This document shows positions 41,301 to 53,500 of a stretch of DNA of 64,000 nt, one piece after another; the stretch's first letter is position 1; every line of letters starts with the position of its first letter. A model generated the notes under the pieces. The model did not search any database, was not told the DNA's origin, and saw nothing but the letters and a program-made list of their open reading frames with translations. The DNA is from Apus apus (Eukaryota; Chordata; Aves; Apodiformes; Apodidae): the NCBI RefSeq assembly GCF_020740795.1, contig NC_067301.1, positions 5,518,001 to 5,582,000 on the forward strand. Direction: 5' to 3'. The position numbers and the translations under genes are program-made.

Positions 41301-44300
41301 GATAGATGCAAAATTTAAATCCAGAAAATTTCTGAAGTTTCTGCTCAGGACAATGTCTATTATTAGCTCTTTATTTAAATGCTGGTATCTAGAATTTGCA
41401 GAACTCTTATGCCCCAGGCAATAACATAATGAGCAGCCTCACCTACCTTTATAATCATGGTGAATTAGAAACTCCCAAGAGAAATCACTCCACATTAACA
41501 TCACACTGTGTATGGTCATAGTTTTATGAATCAGCATAGTAAAATTATACCTATGTTTTCAAAATTGTATTGATACTGCCAGTTAGCTTCACATATCCAT
41601 ACCTTTCATGTCCTACCTTGTTCCATCTCGTTTTTCCTACTGATGATGTTTGATCATATTTTAAAGAAAAATCATTTTGGGCCACAATTTAAATGTCTGT
41701 TATACCAAAGAACACAGATGACTTATATAGATCTATAAACAAAAAGGGAGACCTGACAGCGTTACCTGAAAAAAATGAAATTATGGAAAGTAAAGTTTGC
41801 AACTTCAAAGTAATCTCTGAATAGATTTATGTAGGAATATTTTCTAAACTATACCTTAATGATAATTCTAAACATAAAGGTTGAAGCTGGGACTGAACTG
41901 AAAGATGGGGAAAGCTTTTGCTATTTTAGAAAGCAGAAGATGCTTGAATTAATTTATTCAAATACATAAGCTGATGTTAAACTTGAAATTTAGAGTAGCT
42001 GCATCCACCGAGAGCAGGGTGGGCACAATCTCTTCTTTGACAAAGCACTTAGTAACTAAGGTTTCAAGGTTGTGCTAGGGTTAAGTGATATGTGCTTAAG
42101 CTCTTTGTCCTGCAACCTTGTACAAGAGAATAGCAGAATTCAAAGTTAGCCCAAAAACTTTAGCAAAGGTAAGCATGCAAGGGAAGGGAGATTTAAAACT
42201 ACATAGATCTCATGTTTAATAATATTTAGATATCAAAGTAGCCAGGACATGTGACTACTGAGTAAAATCCTAATTAATTTTCTAAAATTTTATTCAGCAA
42301 GCTCAGTTCTAGAAGGAGAAGAAAGTGCAACAATTGATTTCAGAGAAAAAAATTACACAGAATTTGAGGAATTACCAACTCTGGTGAGTAACATTTTAAG
42401 TAAAGGTTCCTTCAGGTTACCCTGATTTCATATTCCTAGTATTTTCTCTGGTTTACTCTAAATGATCATCAAAAAATGATAAAGAATAAACTTGAATTCT
42501 AAATATAAAACCAATCTAATGACAATGCTTTTGGTATCCAAGCAATCAGGTTGAAGGTGACAAAGTTGAGAACTTTGAGTTTTTCTGTGCTACAAAAAGC
42601 ATTCAGAACCTGCTTGTTCATTGCCATTAGCCTCCTAAGTCAGTCTCTCTCCATTAGCTTCAATGAAACCAAATCAACAGGGTAATGTAAAAAATGAAGA
42701 AAGCAGGTGTGCAATATTCTGCAGTCCCCTCTACACCTTTTGTAGTCCTACTAAGAGGTCATCCAAGCCTCTAGCTGGGAAGACAAATCAGCTTGCTTTG
42801 GGTTTTTTTGGGCATTGGACACAAGTCAAAGATGACAGGTGACAGCTAAAAAAGCATCCACAGGGCACCTGACAGACCAAGAAATTTAAATGCTTATTTT
42901 CTACACAGACTGAATGTACTGAGGTTTTCTTTTCCCTCTTTTTTCCTCCTCAATTCTTGTAGTTGCCCACAAGACTACAAAATGTAACAAATCTCTTGCA
43001 GTTTGGACAACTGATGACCACAGAAAGTGCATTTGACCCACTCGATGTCAGTGATAATTCTACTGGTTATGAAGCTAACACAGAAAATGTTGATGGTAAA
43101 AAAATCTTTCACTTCTATTTTTATACCAAAGTTCTTCTGCCATCTATTGAAACAGTAACTGGAAAATTCAAATACCAAGTTTAAGGTGCTCTCAAAGGCA
43201 GCATTGCTGACTTCTGAAAGGGAAGAGTAAGATTTCTAAAATTACTCCTTAATAATCACTCAGCATCCTAGCCTCATAACAGATGTGTGCTGACAAAAGC
43301 CTTCTCTCAAGCTTTTCATGTGCTCACTTCCTATTGCAAGAACAAATTATTACACAGTCCTCAAACTTTTGTGATAAGAGTTGATAGAAGTTTTCCTTGG
43401 ATGTAGCATTATAAATTGGGATCCTAAACTGTACAAAGCATTAAGTAATTATTCTCTTTCTGGCTTTACAGGTAGACTGAATGGAGAACCAGAGAAAACT
43501 GAAAAAGGTATTAAATATAATTGCTTATAAAGACAAGGGAAAACCTAACAGCCAGGTGACTCTCTTCTAGAAGCTACTAGCTATGCCCATGTTATTCTTA
43601 AATGAGAGGTTCAGGAGGAGCCATGACCTGCTCCCTGATTTGCCTCCTAAACCTACTTCAGAGTTCACAAGAGAAGGAAATTTTCCCTAGAGTGGGATGC
43701 AGCAGAACCCTGTCAGTTCTATCAGTAGTCTCTTATAAATGGCTTCCATGAGAAACATGCTAACATTCCCAGTTTCTTCTTTCAGGTGGTCTGGAAACAG
43801 TTGCACTGGTTGGAATAATTATTGGAATCATAGTTGCAGTTGGAATCCTTGTAGGAATAATCATCGCTGTTGTAAGGAAGATGTCAGGCAGGTACTCGTA
43901 AGTAAATTGCTAATCAGGCTTTTCCAACAATCATCCTCTGAGCAAGGTCACAGGAAGCACTTGGGAAATTGCTAATGCTTTGTTTTGACAAAATACCCTG
44001 TTCTCATATTATACAGTGCCTACTGCTTCAGCAAGAGCTGCCAGTGTGATGTGGGTGACCTTAAGCCCCCTGACATGCTTCAGAAAAAAAATGCCAAATA
44101 TTTGCATGTTGTTATATCTATTAGGTGCCTGGGTCTTGGATTGGTCTATTGCACAAAGGCAAAATTCTCTACGAAGTATTACAGAACCACCTTCTGGAAG
44201 TGCGGGATAACATGTGAACAATTTCCCTGGACATTTGTGGCAGCTGTTTTGGTAACAACAAGATTCATTGATGCCATGCAAATCTAAAGTGCTTTACAAA

Positions 44301-44498
44301 CTCCAAAGTTGTAGAAAGCCACACTACATTTAACAAATACTGTTCACCAAGTATGAGGAGAGAGCAAAGTAAACTAGGAGGGGAAATAAAGAGGTGACAG
44401 GAAACAAAAGGAGAGAGGGGGAAAAAAAAAATCACATAACACATTTTGGTAACTATAAACAACAATATATAGTCTGTGTTTTCTTTTACAGGCCCTGA
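32243..44498 (+). CDS. PDPN: PDPN: podoplanin, type I membrane sialomucin-like glycoprotein (six coding exons)
   Basis: Join 32243-32312, 42298-42383, 42963-43095, 43472-43507, 43786-43897, 44492-44498: 444 nt, 147 aa (mammals about 162-172). Signal peptide 1-21 (ends FIALA); acidic ectodomain 22-113; membrane segment about 114-138 with G118xxxG122 and further spaced glycines; cytoplasmic tail RKMSGRYSP, identical to mammalian podoplanin. All GT-AG introns keep frame (phases 1,0,1,1,2), and six exons is the mammalian number. Known role: surface protein of lymphatic endothelium, fibroblastic reticular cells and lung epithelium; the basic tail binds ezrin/moesin and drives protrusions. Odd points: three N-glycosylation sequons (NYT42, NVT59, NST84), modest Ser/Thr content (17 of 92 ectodomain residues), and no EDxxVTPG platelet-aggregation motif. 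The start ATG has A at -3. Neighbouring LRRC38 and PRDM2 support the identity. Confidence 0.95.
32313..42297 (+). other. PDPN intron 1, about 10 kb
   Basis: GT-AG intron between the signal-peptide exon and the ectodomain. It contains one CR1 3' tail (33315-33373). I see no other exon, RNA gene or CpG-rich segment. Local A/T homopolymers are present (for example near 38818-38831). Confidence 0.75.
33315..33373 (+). repeat. CR1 LINE, very short 3' end
   Basis: GGTTGGGCCAGGTGATCC, TTGAGGACCCTTCCAACCTG and GCATTCTATGATTCTG form the classic avian CR1 3' terminus, with only about 60 bp recognisable. It lies in PDPN intron 1 in the sense orientation. Confidence 0.92.
42298..42383 (+). CDS. PDPN: PDPN coding exon 2
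   Basis: Acceptor TTTTATTCAG, donor CTG|GTGAGT. Its 86 nt encode residues 24-52 (ASSVLEGEESATIDFREKNY then TEFEELPTL), a strongly acidic stretch with sequon NYT. A later AG (CAAGCTCAG) exists but would shift the frame. Confidence 0.85.
42963..43095 (+). CDS. PDPN: PDPN coding exon 3
   Basis: A long pyrimidine tract ending CTTGTAG precedes it; the donor is GATG|GTAAAA. The exon encodes 44 codons from LPTRLQNVTNLLQFGQLMTT to ENVD, with sequons NVT and NST. The open frame continues past the donor but that sequence is intron. Confidence 0.87.
43472..43507 (+). CDS. PDPN: PDPN coding exon 4 (36 nt)
   Basis: Acceptor GGCTTTACAG, donor AAAAAG|GTATTA. It adds twelve codons, GRLNGEPEKTEK, in the membrane-proximal stalk. 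Its length is a multiple of three with phase-1 borders on both sides, so skipping it would keep the frame. Confidence 0.82.
43786..43897 (+). CDS. PDPN: PDPN coding exon 5 (transmembrane segment)
   Basis: Acceptor TTCTTTCAG, donor TACTC|GTAAGT. It encodes GGLETVALVGIIIGIIVAVG, the rest of the membrane helix, and RKMSGRYS. This is the most conserved podoplanin exon and the basis for naming the gene. Confidence 0.95.
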
Positions 44499-45670
44499 AA
44501 ATAGTTGAAACAAGCAACCATGCCATTCTACACCAGAAAATACCAGTGCTTCTTATTTTATAAAGACTAAAGACTACTCCTGTAACAGTGTGAGAAAATG
44601 ATCCATGGAAAATAAGGTTAAAGAATTCCAGATCTATGGGGATGCCACACAGCCCTAAGGACTCCTTTCTCTTCTCCCTCCCTACTCCTACAGAGTATGC
44701 AACATCTCATAAAATTTTTACTAACCAAGAGTTTACTAGAAGAAAAGACTATACAGTAAGAAAAAAACAGAAGCAATGAGATTTACATCTGAAATGTGAG
44801 TTGCAGGTAATATATGCTAGCTTAATTTTTTAAATGCTACCATAGATTATTTTGCATTACATTTTATGCTTTTGTTTCAAAAACATATCAAAAAATCTTT
44901 AAAGGGGTTTTGGCTGGTTAAGTGCTTGTGGCATGTTTTATCTACCAAACGATGTATCAAAAAGGAAGAATTAGCTTCTGAGAGAAGCAGTTACTTACAA
45001 TTTTAGAAAATACTAGATACTGGAAGCTCAAATCTTTCACTATTGAATACAGATTTTTCTGCTCTTGATACTTAATGTTATGTGGCTAAATATGGTAGGT
45101 CCAGCTGGAACTGACCTGCCAACTGAAAGCTTGCTCAGCTGACTATTGCACCAGGAATTTCCTGTCTTCCCTTCTTGCAGAGACATGCAGGGATTGAAAT
45201 ATACATCCTGAATTAAAGGGTGCTTGGAAAATACCCAGTTTTGATGGGTCACTTTAACCAGTTACTCAGCACACTTCACAGCTGACATGTAGAAGCTTTT
45301 AAATTAGCATATACCGTTTTTTATCCTCTATAACCATCTCATTTTCTACCTGTACAGTTGGCTTGTTGGATAACAAGTGCAACACTAAATGAGAATGTTA
45401 GAGGCATAAAGCATTTCTGGAATCTGTGGCTTTTCTGTGGCACATGTAGTGCAGCAGCACCTGAATGCTCAGAGCTAAGGCTTTGTATGTGAAGTGGCTG
45501 CAATGCATCAAGGTTTCTAAATGTTAAGGCACTTAAGTGTTTGGTGTGAAATGGTCAATAATTGCTAAACATGTCAACTTATCTAGATTTGCTTTTCTGT
45601 TTCTTTCATGTGCCATGAACTATCATATCAATCCAAGCTTTGGAAATAAAATTTATACTGTACATTGTCT
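44492..45670 (+). other. PDPN: PDPN terminal exon: 7 coding nt plus 3' UTR
   Basis: Acceptor CTTTTACAG at 44491. Then G CCC TGA completes Ser-Pro-stop (44492-44498), as in mammals. The 3' UTR runs to about 45670 if the AATAAA at 45645-45650 is used; a T-rich stretch follows. A longer 3' UTR using a more distal site cannot be excluded. Confidence 0.7.
45645..45650 (+). terminator. PDPN poly(A) signal AATAAA
   Basis: The first canonical AATAAA after the PDPN stop that is followed within about 30 nt by a T-rich stretch (45665-45705). Confidence 0.5.
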
Positions 45671-48600
45671 TATTTTATTACCATTGTTCTATATTTTCTT
45701 TAAAACTTGTAAAATGCTTTAAGCTTCCATCAATTTTCTTCACTTATTTTGCTACTGGTCTTGTCAGTGCAGTGTCTACAGCCAACTCATTTGGCACTGA
45801 TAAATGAAACTATCATCAGAACTAAACATGTGAGAAAAAATAATGTAGCAGTCTTAATGCAGTTCTTAGGCTCATGTAATGGGGCACTCAGTGATGGTCA
45901 ACCAGTAAGCTTTATCTTCAGTGTTCTATGCTGAGAACTGCTGTGATTTCTAGATCTTGGGGTTTTTTTGTCCTATCTATAAAAAGAAACTAGTTTTCCA
46001 AAGGCTGAATTCAGACCTTTTGTCTGAATTAAAGCATATTTGGATACAAGGTTTGGTTTGCAGCTTGCTGCCAGTGAATATAATCGTCTGCAAATTGCTG
46101 AGTTTATATTCCCAGTAACACTTAACCTGGAACAGTCATTCTCTTCCTTACCAAAGGAAGATTCTCAACTACACTTTTCCCACAGAAGTGATTTCCCCTT
46201 GAATAACTATTCCCATCATATTACAAGCAGTACACATAGGTAGGCAATTTGTAATAACACTGAAATATACCTCGTGTTGAGAGTCTGCTCTGATAAAGCA
46301 CATTCAAGGTTGTTAGATGTAGAGTGAAATTACATAGAGTATGTATGCACCAACACAAGGTGCAACTAACATTTGGATTTGCCACATCTTTGGATTTAAG
46401 TACCAATTCCATCTAGTGCAACTTCAGATACCAGAGCAAATGCATCCCAGAATTTGTCCACAGTCATACGATGGAATAATACTCATGTGTTACCTCCACC
46501 ATAATCTCATTTGGTTTATTTCTGCTTGCACCCAAAAGCTGCATGAAACTAAAGGGAAAAAATGATTGATACCACTGTACAAAGTCATGCATGCATTTTA
46601 TAAAAATGTATAAAAAGTTTAAACCTAGTGTCTATCAAGTCGGTTCTTTATGAATGCTAAGTTAGTGTCAGGCATTTTAAAGTACAAAACCCAAAGCCCA
46701 AAACTGGGCTTAAAGTAGGCTGTAGAGTTTTCACTGCCTTTATTACAGCCATGGGACCTCAATTTAACTCATTCTTGAAAGGCATCTTTGTTTAACTGAA
46801 GTGTCAGTACATTTTTTACCAATGACTCATTGCATTCTGCAGCATTACTCATATAACAGAGTCATGCAGTTTACCCAGTCAACTCTGGCAGTTCTGGTAG
46901 ATTTGATCAGTTATCTTTCAAGAAAGCAAGTCTGCAGTCTCTTGAAGATGAGCACGAGGTCCTATCCCTGAAACAATTCACACACACCTTTATACCCTTC
47001 CCATTTCCTATTATCCAGTTCAGTTGAAGACATTTGTCTTGACTAGAAAGAGTTTAGCTTTTCAAACTGGCATCCTTAGCCCTGGCACTTTTGGGTTACA
47101 GTACTTAATGGGGCCAGATTCCTTCAGGCATTGTGTGTCTAAGTATCCATACATCCTATTGGTTTTTTGAAAGAATTATGAGCACATTTCATGCATTGCT
47201 GTTCTACGTGCTTGTGTGACTTGTATGAGTTAGCTAAAAATTAATGTAAAGTAATGTGAAAGCAGGGAGGCTACAGCTTTTCCTTATTGTGGGAATGTAA
47301 AAGAATACTTATTTGTTACTCAAGCTTTAACAATTTCTTGTCAGGAGTGGAAGCTGCCCTGTGTGTCTGCCCAAATGCATTCCATATGGAATCATGAATT
47401 ATTCAACCACACAAATGTCACCAGTTTCTTCTGCACCAGCTCAGTTGCTGCTAACTTGCAAATACCACAAAATGAGAAAACTGTTTGTATGTCAGTTTTG
47501 AACACTGGTTAAGCCAGAAGTAACAAGACCCCATTTAAAAAATGCATAGCATTAGAGCAGGCAGCCTTTTGGGGAAGTTTGGAGTTTTCCTGGATCATGT
47601 ATAGCACACTAGTAGAACAGCCTGCATCCTGCTCAAGTAAACTACTTTGCTCCTACTCCAGAATCTTCACTAAGAACTATTTTAACTTCATATACCAACT
47701 GTCTAACTTTTCTGGGCTTAACTGTGCCTTTGTATTCCACCCCTCAGTTTAAGGAAAGTTTTATTAGTCTTAAGTAAAATCAACCCCTAACCAAATAGTC
47801 CACGCTCCACTGAAATTTAGTTGAGGGGCTTCCAGCACTGAAGACTCAGTGTTAAGTATTGTGCTGTACTAAATCTGAACCTGCAAAAAAATGTGAAGAC
47901 AGTAATTTCCTTCTGATTATCAGCTGGAGTGCAGACACTCAGCATATGGATAAAGAAAGCAAGGGCTCTGAAGAATCAGAAGAATTCCACTATAGTGTCA
48001 ACATGAAGAAACAGCAACGGCTGCTACACTGATACATTTAATATTCTGATGATTCATCCCATCCTGCTGCCTAGGAATCTCCAGTGCAGAACATTCAATT
48101 CAGCTGCAAACAAACCTCAAGAAACAATGGCTTCTTCATGAAAATTGTCATATTTATCTACTCATATGCTACCGAAGAATTAATTTAATTCCCTTTTGTA
48201 ACTTCGTAACACAAATGTTCTAGAATATAGACTAAACATGCACGCCAAGGTCTATATTCCACACACAGACTCCTGCAGTGTTCTGTGACTGAGCTTTCAT
48301 TGACTTACATGATCTAGCTTCCCATTACTAGTTCAGGGCTTCAAAGGCAGACTGAACACAAGCCACATGTTTTTAGTAGAATTTATACAGAAGATGGGAT
48401 CTTTGCTACTTTGCAAGAAGTCAAACAGCACATTGTCCAAGGGCAAATACTTCTGTAAGCTGAAATGAATGATCAGTGTATGTGCTTGCAGAATCAAGGC
48501 CCAAGGTCAGGAGACTTCCTATGCATGAGAACACACCAGGAAACAACAGCTCCATACTTTCACCAGCTGGCCAGGTTTGGGTTTTATTCACAGGGAACAA

Positions 48601-49284
48601 CATTAAATATATCAACACTTGCTTTTAAGTTAAAGTCCCCCCTCCTGATCACATTCATTCCTTTATAGTTATTAACAGTAATGCTCCCTTTTGCAGCTTG
48701 GCTTTGAGTCATGACTGTGGCTCTCCCTACAGACAAGCAGGCACCAGGCTTCCTGTGAGAATGCCAGATGTCACTAAAAAATATCATAAACATAGTTGTC
48801 CCCTTGTATTTGTGTCTGTGAAGAAGACATACAGCAGTACTATGCTATGAAAGTAATGTTTTAATGCACCAATATTTATACTTCTAGCTATGAGTACAGC
48901 AATTCTTACACAAGTTCATCTAAGGAATATTTTCACTACAGGAACACAAAGTGTCAGAAGAATGACTTCAATAACAATAGCAATAATTAAATATCAACCA
49001 GAAGAATTATGGAGATCTCAAATTACTCCTATAAACTTGAAACATGGTATTTAACTATAAATGAACAATTAAAACATGCAGCAACTGCAATCAAATATAA
49101 ATAATAACAAACTCACTGTTTCAAGAGCATCTGCAGTATGCTATGGCAAGTATCTTGACCACGTATTTAATTTATAAGTAAGTACAACCTACACATGAAG
49201 ACTTCTTGTAAAGTTCTCACACTGCTCTATCTTCCACATGAGGATGGCCAGTACCACCTCCAGTTCATGAGAGTATGATACACC

Positions 49285-49375
49285 AATGAAGTGACTTGCT
49301 AAGGATAAGCACAGGTAAAAGAAAAGCCACCAACCCAGGAATCTTTAAACCTTAGTCCTGTCACTGCTTCATATC
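49285..49375 (+). repeat. MIR-like SINE remnant
   Basis: 'aatgaagtgacttgctaagg' followed by 'agcacagg', 'aaagccaccaacccaggaat' and 'cttagtcctgtcactgcttc' matches the order of MIR core blocks (GTGACTTGCCCAAGGTCAC...). Diverged. Confidence 0.5.
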
Positions 49376-50504
49376 AGCTCAAAGGAAGTGATGTCCCATC
49401 ATTTTTTGTGGTAACAGAGTCCTTAATATTCTTTAATCTAAGATGGCAGCAAAGGATACAGATGAAAAAAGCACTTGCTAAATCTACCAAGAGCCCTCAG
49501 GTCAGGAGTGTGCTCTGATGAAAAACCATTCCATCTAAAAATAATTTCTCCTCCCATATCTGAAGCTTTCTAATGTAGATACTACTGAACTACTGTCATT
49601 TAAAGCTTAAGTCATAACTGGCCTACTCCATGCCTAAAGACATTGGCATAGCTATTTATAATTATCAATTTAACTAGATGAAATATCAGACTAAACTTTT
49701 CCAGATAGCTTTTTAAACCTCAAGTATTGATCGTACCGAAGCTCTCAGCATCTAATTTTGTTAGGCAACTACTGCTAATACAGAAGGTAATAGAGGATAT
49801 GTAACTTCATGCTGGGTGCCATAATGAGAAGTTTGAATTAGTGCTTTTTACTTCTTCACAGCTGCAGCACAGAGGCATTTACACCTAAATAAACCCAACA
49901 TCACACTAGCCATGTGTCTTTGTCCAGGCCTTGTGGATTTAGGCACAGGACCAAACCCACAGCTCCCCCTGGTCTGCAACAAACAGTTGGACTTCAACAC
50001 AAAGATCCCCATTCAATCATGGAGTTTGTTGGGCTCTTCCAGGATGGAGAAGTCAGATTTTGAGACTCTGGTAAATGCTAAGTTGGCAAGTGTCTTAGCA
50101 GGCAAGGAGTGCTGCACATTCCATGCATTTTCCAGGTTGTGTTCTGTTTCCAGAAAGCAGTCAAGCAAGGATGATTGATTTTGAGAGTCCAAAACCAGTG
50201 TCATCCACAAAAAAGCAGAAAATGGAAAGAGCAGAGCAAGTAGAGAACTGCAGAACTGTTTTCACTAAAATGTAATTTTCATTAACAGATTGACCTTAAA
50301 CAACAGACTAGCCCACCTGTGGGGACTATTTCAGATGTTAAGCTACATCAGTCTTCAGATAAACCTACATCAGGGGAAAAAAATTCTTTAAAATGTTTTG
50401 CTCTGTCAGATTAGAAGTCTCAAAACCAAAAATTTGTCCAAGGTCAGGTATACAGCAGCTCTGCATCATCAGTCTGATCTTTTCTTTGCCTACACTTCAG
50501 GTTA

Positions 50505-50541
50505 TCATAGAATCATAGTTCTAAAATGTCCTCTGGGATCT
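50505..50541 (-). repeat. CR1 LINE 3' tail (reverse orientation)
   Basis: The plus strand TCATAGAATCATAGTTCTAA followed by AATGTCCTCTGGGATCT is the reverse complement of the CR1 3' end (AGGACCTC...ATTCTATGATT). Only about 40 bp are recognisable. Confidence 0.65.
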
Positions 50542-53500
50542 CACACCACAAGCACAAGCATAAGGAACCACTTAATCCTGGGCTCCTCTTGCAGTATTAC
50601 AGAGGAAAGGAGGAAGTGTTTTAACAAGGAAGTAGGTTCATTTACTTCTAGTCAATTATTTAACTCAGTTGATCAGTCTTGCCTTTAAGTTGCCAGTGTA
50701 GGATGGCAGTGTAGAAAAAGCAAGTTAATGGCTTATGTAGTACAGAGAAATCCATTTTCTTAAAACACCATGAGCTTCCTGTCCTGCACAGGAGAAAGAC
50801 AGGGCTTGTCTGAAGAACAGGACAGGTTCTTTCTACTCTTCCACTCAAAAACCAGAGGGAGCTTCTATTTTTACCCAGGTTTTATTGGAATTGCTGCTAC
50901 ATTGCATCAGTATCACTCTTACTTTGCCCCCTTTCCTATTGAAGATAAGGTTTCAATTACTTTCTGCTGCTCTGGAATGACTAAACATTTTCTAACAAGG
51001 CAATCTGAAAAATACTGATGTTTGTCTTAGGAAATTCATACTGTGTGTCTCACTTGAGCTGGGAACCAACTCAATTTCCTGCTTTCATCAACCATGTTAT
51101 CCTCAAATAACACATTCCTTTAGAGTCCTGTGGATATTTTGCCTCATGACATTTTTGATTCACCCTATGCAGGAAATGGGGAAGGAATCAGCAGGTTCAG
51201 CAGGTGTACTCAAGGGAAAAGAGATGGGATTGTCAGCTCTCCCTCATTTCCTATCTACCATTTTGCAAAAAACCACAGGAGTTGAGTAATTAGTAACAAC
51301 TTAGCACAGCACACACACTCTATAGATTCCTTCTTCAGGCAATGTCCTTACCTGTGCACTTAGCACTGGTGCAATTATTTGCTGAGAAATAAGGAACAGC
51401 AGTTTGCAGAACTGGCAGTTTTCCTGCCTAAACCCATCCAAACTGTTCATGCAAAGAGAATTAAGTCCACTTCTCACAACTTGCACATAGCTTTTGAAAT
51501 TGGTGGTACTAGAGATTTTTACCGAGACAAAAGCCCTTAAATGTAAGTTGTGTAATGAAATACAGCTTACATTTTTAACAGGCAGCTTTTGCTTTATTAG
51601 TGAAGTAGTGAAAGAATAGATAGTGTAAGTCTTTGCATACAGTTATTTGTGATCCCGAGCTGGACTTAGCCTGAGGAAACTACTCCTGGCACTAAGATCT
51701 GTCTCTTTGTAAGAGATAAAATATTAATGAGATTCTGAAAACTTACATTGCTATTAACCATAACTAACAGGGAGGCAAGCCCTGCCATCTGTTCATTTAA
51801 AACTGGAAGTGCTGAATTTAAGAAATGTTTATCTCAGAATTATCAGGTTACTCCTTGAAAACAGTCTTCCTGATGGATTTTTCTAGCTTGTTTTGTCATG
51901 TTTAATGATTAGCTTACTTCCACAATTAGCATGCTTGATTGATTGAGTGGAAAGTAATAGAAGTATCTGAGAAGGTAAAGCACACTTCAAATTCATAGAA
52001 ACAAGCAAAACCCACAAGAATGATTTAAGATTTGATACACCTGAAAAGAAGCAACATATAACAAAAACACAAGCAGAATACTAAAATGAAAGACTCCTTG
52101 CTGCAGGCTAATTATGCAGATGCATCATGATTGCACACTCAGTAAACTGTATCCTAGCACCAGCTAGTGGTAAGAATTACTGAAAGCATTTTTACAAGGA
52201 AAATGAACATGTTCACAGCAAAAAAGCCTTAGATGAGTACATATTGCCTCCTAGCCATCAAGCCTCATTTTATTTTTAAGATGCTTCCAACAAAAGCCAA
52301 GTTCTATCTATTTCAGAGTGTGCCTTCACCATCTAGACAGCACCTCAAGTGTTTTTGATTGATCCACTTCCTAGAAGCTGTAAGAAACAACAGCCAGATG
52401 CTTTATTCTTCATCAGTGCTGTTTCATCCTCAGAGCCAATTTGTCACTAAACAAGTAGTAGGTAGCCAAAACAAGAGTTAAACACTATTCTTATCATGCT
52501 TCCCCTTCCACAGAGTATTGCAAACATCTCCTCTCATCTTTATGTTTATTAATAAATATTTAAGTGATTAATTCAACTAAGAAACTCATGGTCATATATT
52601 TCCTGGACCCAATCTTGTAGTGTTTGGATCAGTTCAGAGGCAGTCCTAAAAATCTACTTAAATTTACAGAGGATACCATCCAATGTCAGCTGATAAATTT
52701 AAATGTACTTAAATACAAATGGACCTGAACTTTCTCCCTGTTGATGTAATTGACACAGATTAATTTAAACTAGTCAGTAGCCATCTACTGAGTACTACTC
52801 CTATAAAGCTCCGTAACTTACCTGATGACTAGAGACCTCAGCAGCTGTCAAGCTCTGGAGAGGGCAAGTCTCAAGTGCAGCATGTCTATTCAGTCTGGGA
52901 TAGATATCATCTGTGCTGTAAAATGGAGAAAATAAAGTCTTAGGTTCCTCCAGCAGTGATCAAGAGAGGGTGAACTGACTTCCCTGACTTGACACCATTA
53001 CCCTGCCCCATCAGACACTCTGGTGACCTTTTTGCTCAAGTCAGTCATAAGAGAATTGTGGAAAGGTCACTTGGAGCATGCATATGGAAGCCAAATATTT
53101 AAGAATAACCAGGTATGACCATATCATCAATTCCATAAAGTCCTGAAAAGGAAGCTCTTCATAGCTATAGGCAAAGAAGCACTTGTTGGCCAGAAGATGA
53201 GGAACTTATGTAAACAGGCAAGCAACAAATTCAGACAAGAATGACAAGAAAAATATGAGACACTTGTGAATAGTGTAAAACTCCACTGATAAACTTAGAT
53301 ACTGCTTCAACATGTGAAAAAACTGCAACTGGTGCAAAGATGATTCAGTAGAAACCAAAAATAAAAATAAGGGCTGTGAAGGATCATGAGGATAAGTTAG
53401 AAAGGACAAGCTAAACTATAAGGAAGTGAAAAAAGCAGGAATACTTAAGTGCTTGAGTTTTAAGAGTCTCATTAACCCAGAACATTTCAAGCAAAAGTTA

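Noticed and set aside
42061-42135. Pair of 8-bp inverted repeats (CAAGGTTG...CAACCTTG) considered as an RNA gene in PDPN intron 1
   Set aside because: The loop is about 40 nt without supporting stem, and there are no H/ACA or C/D boxes in the right places.
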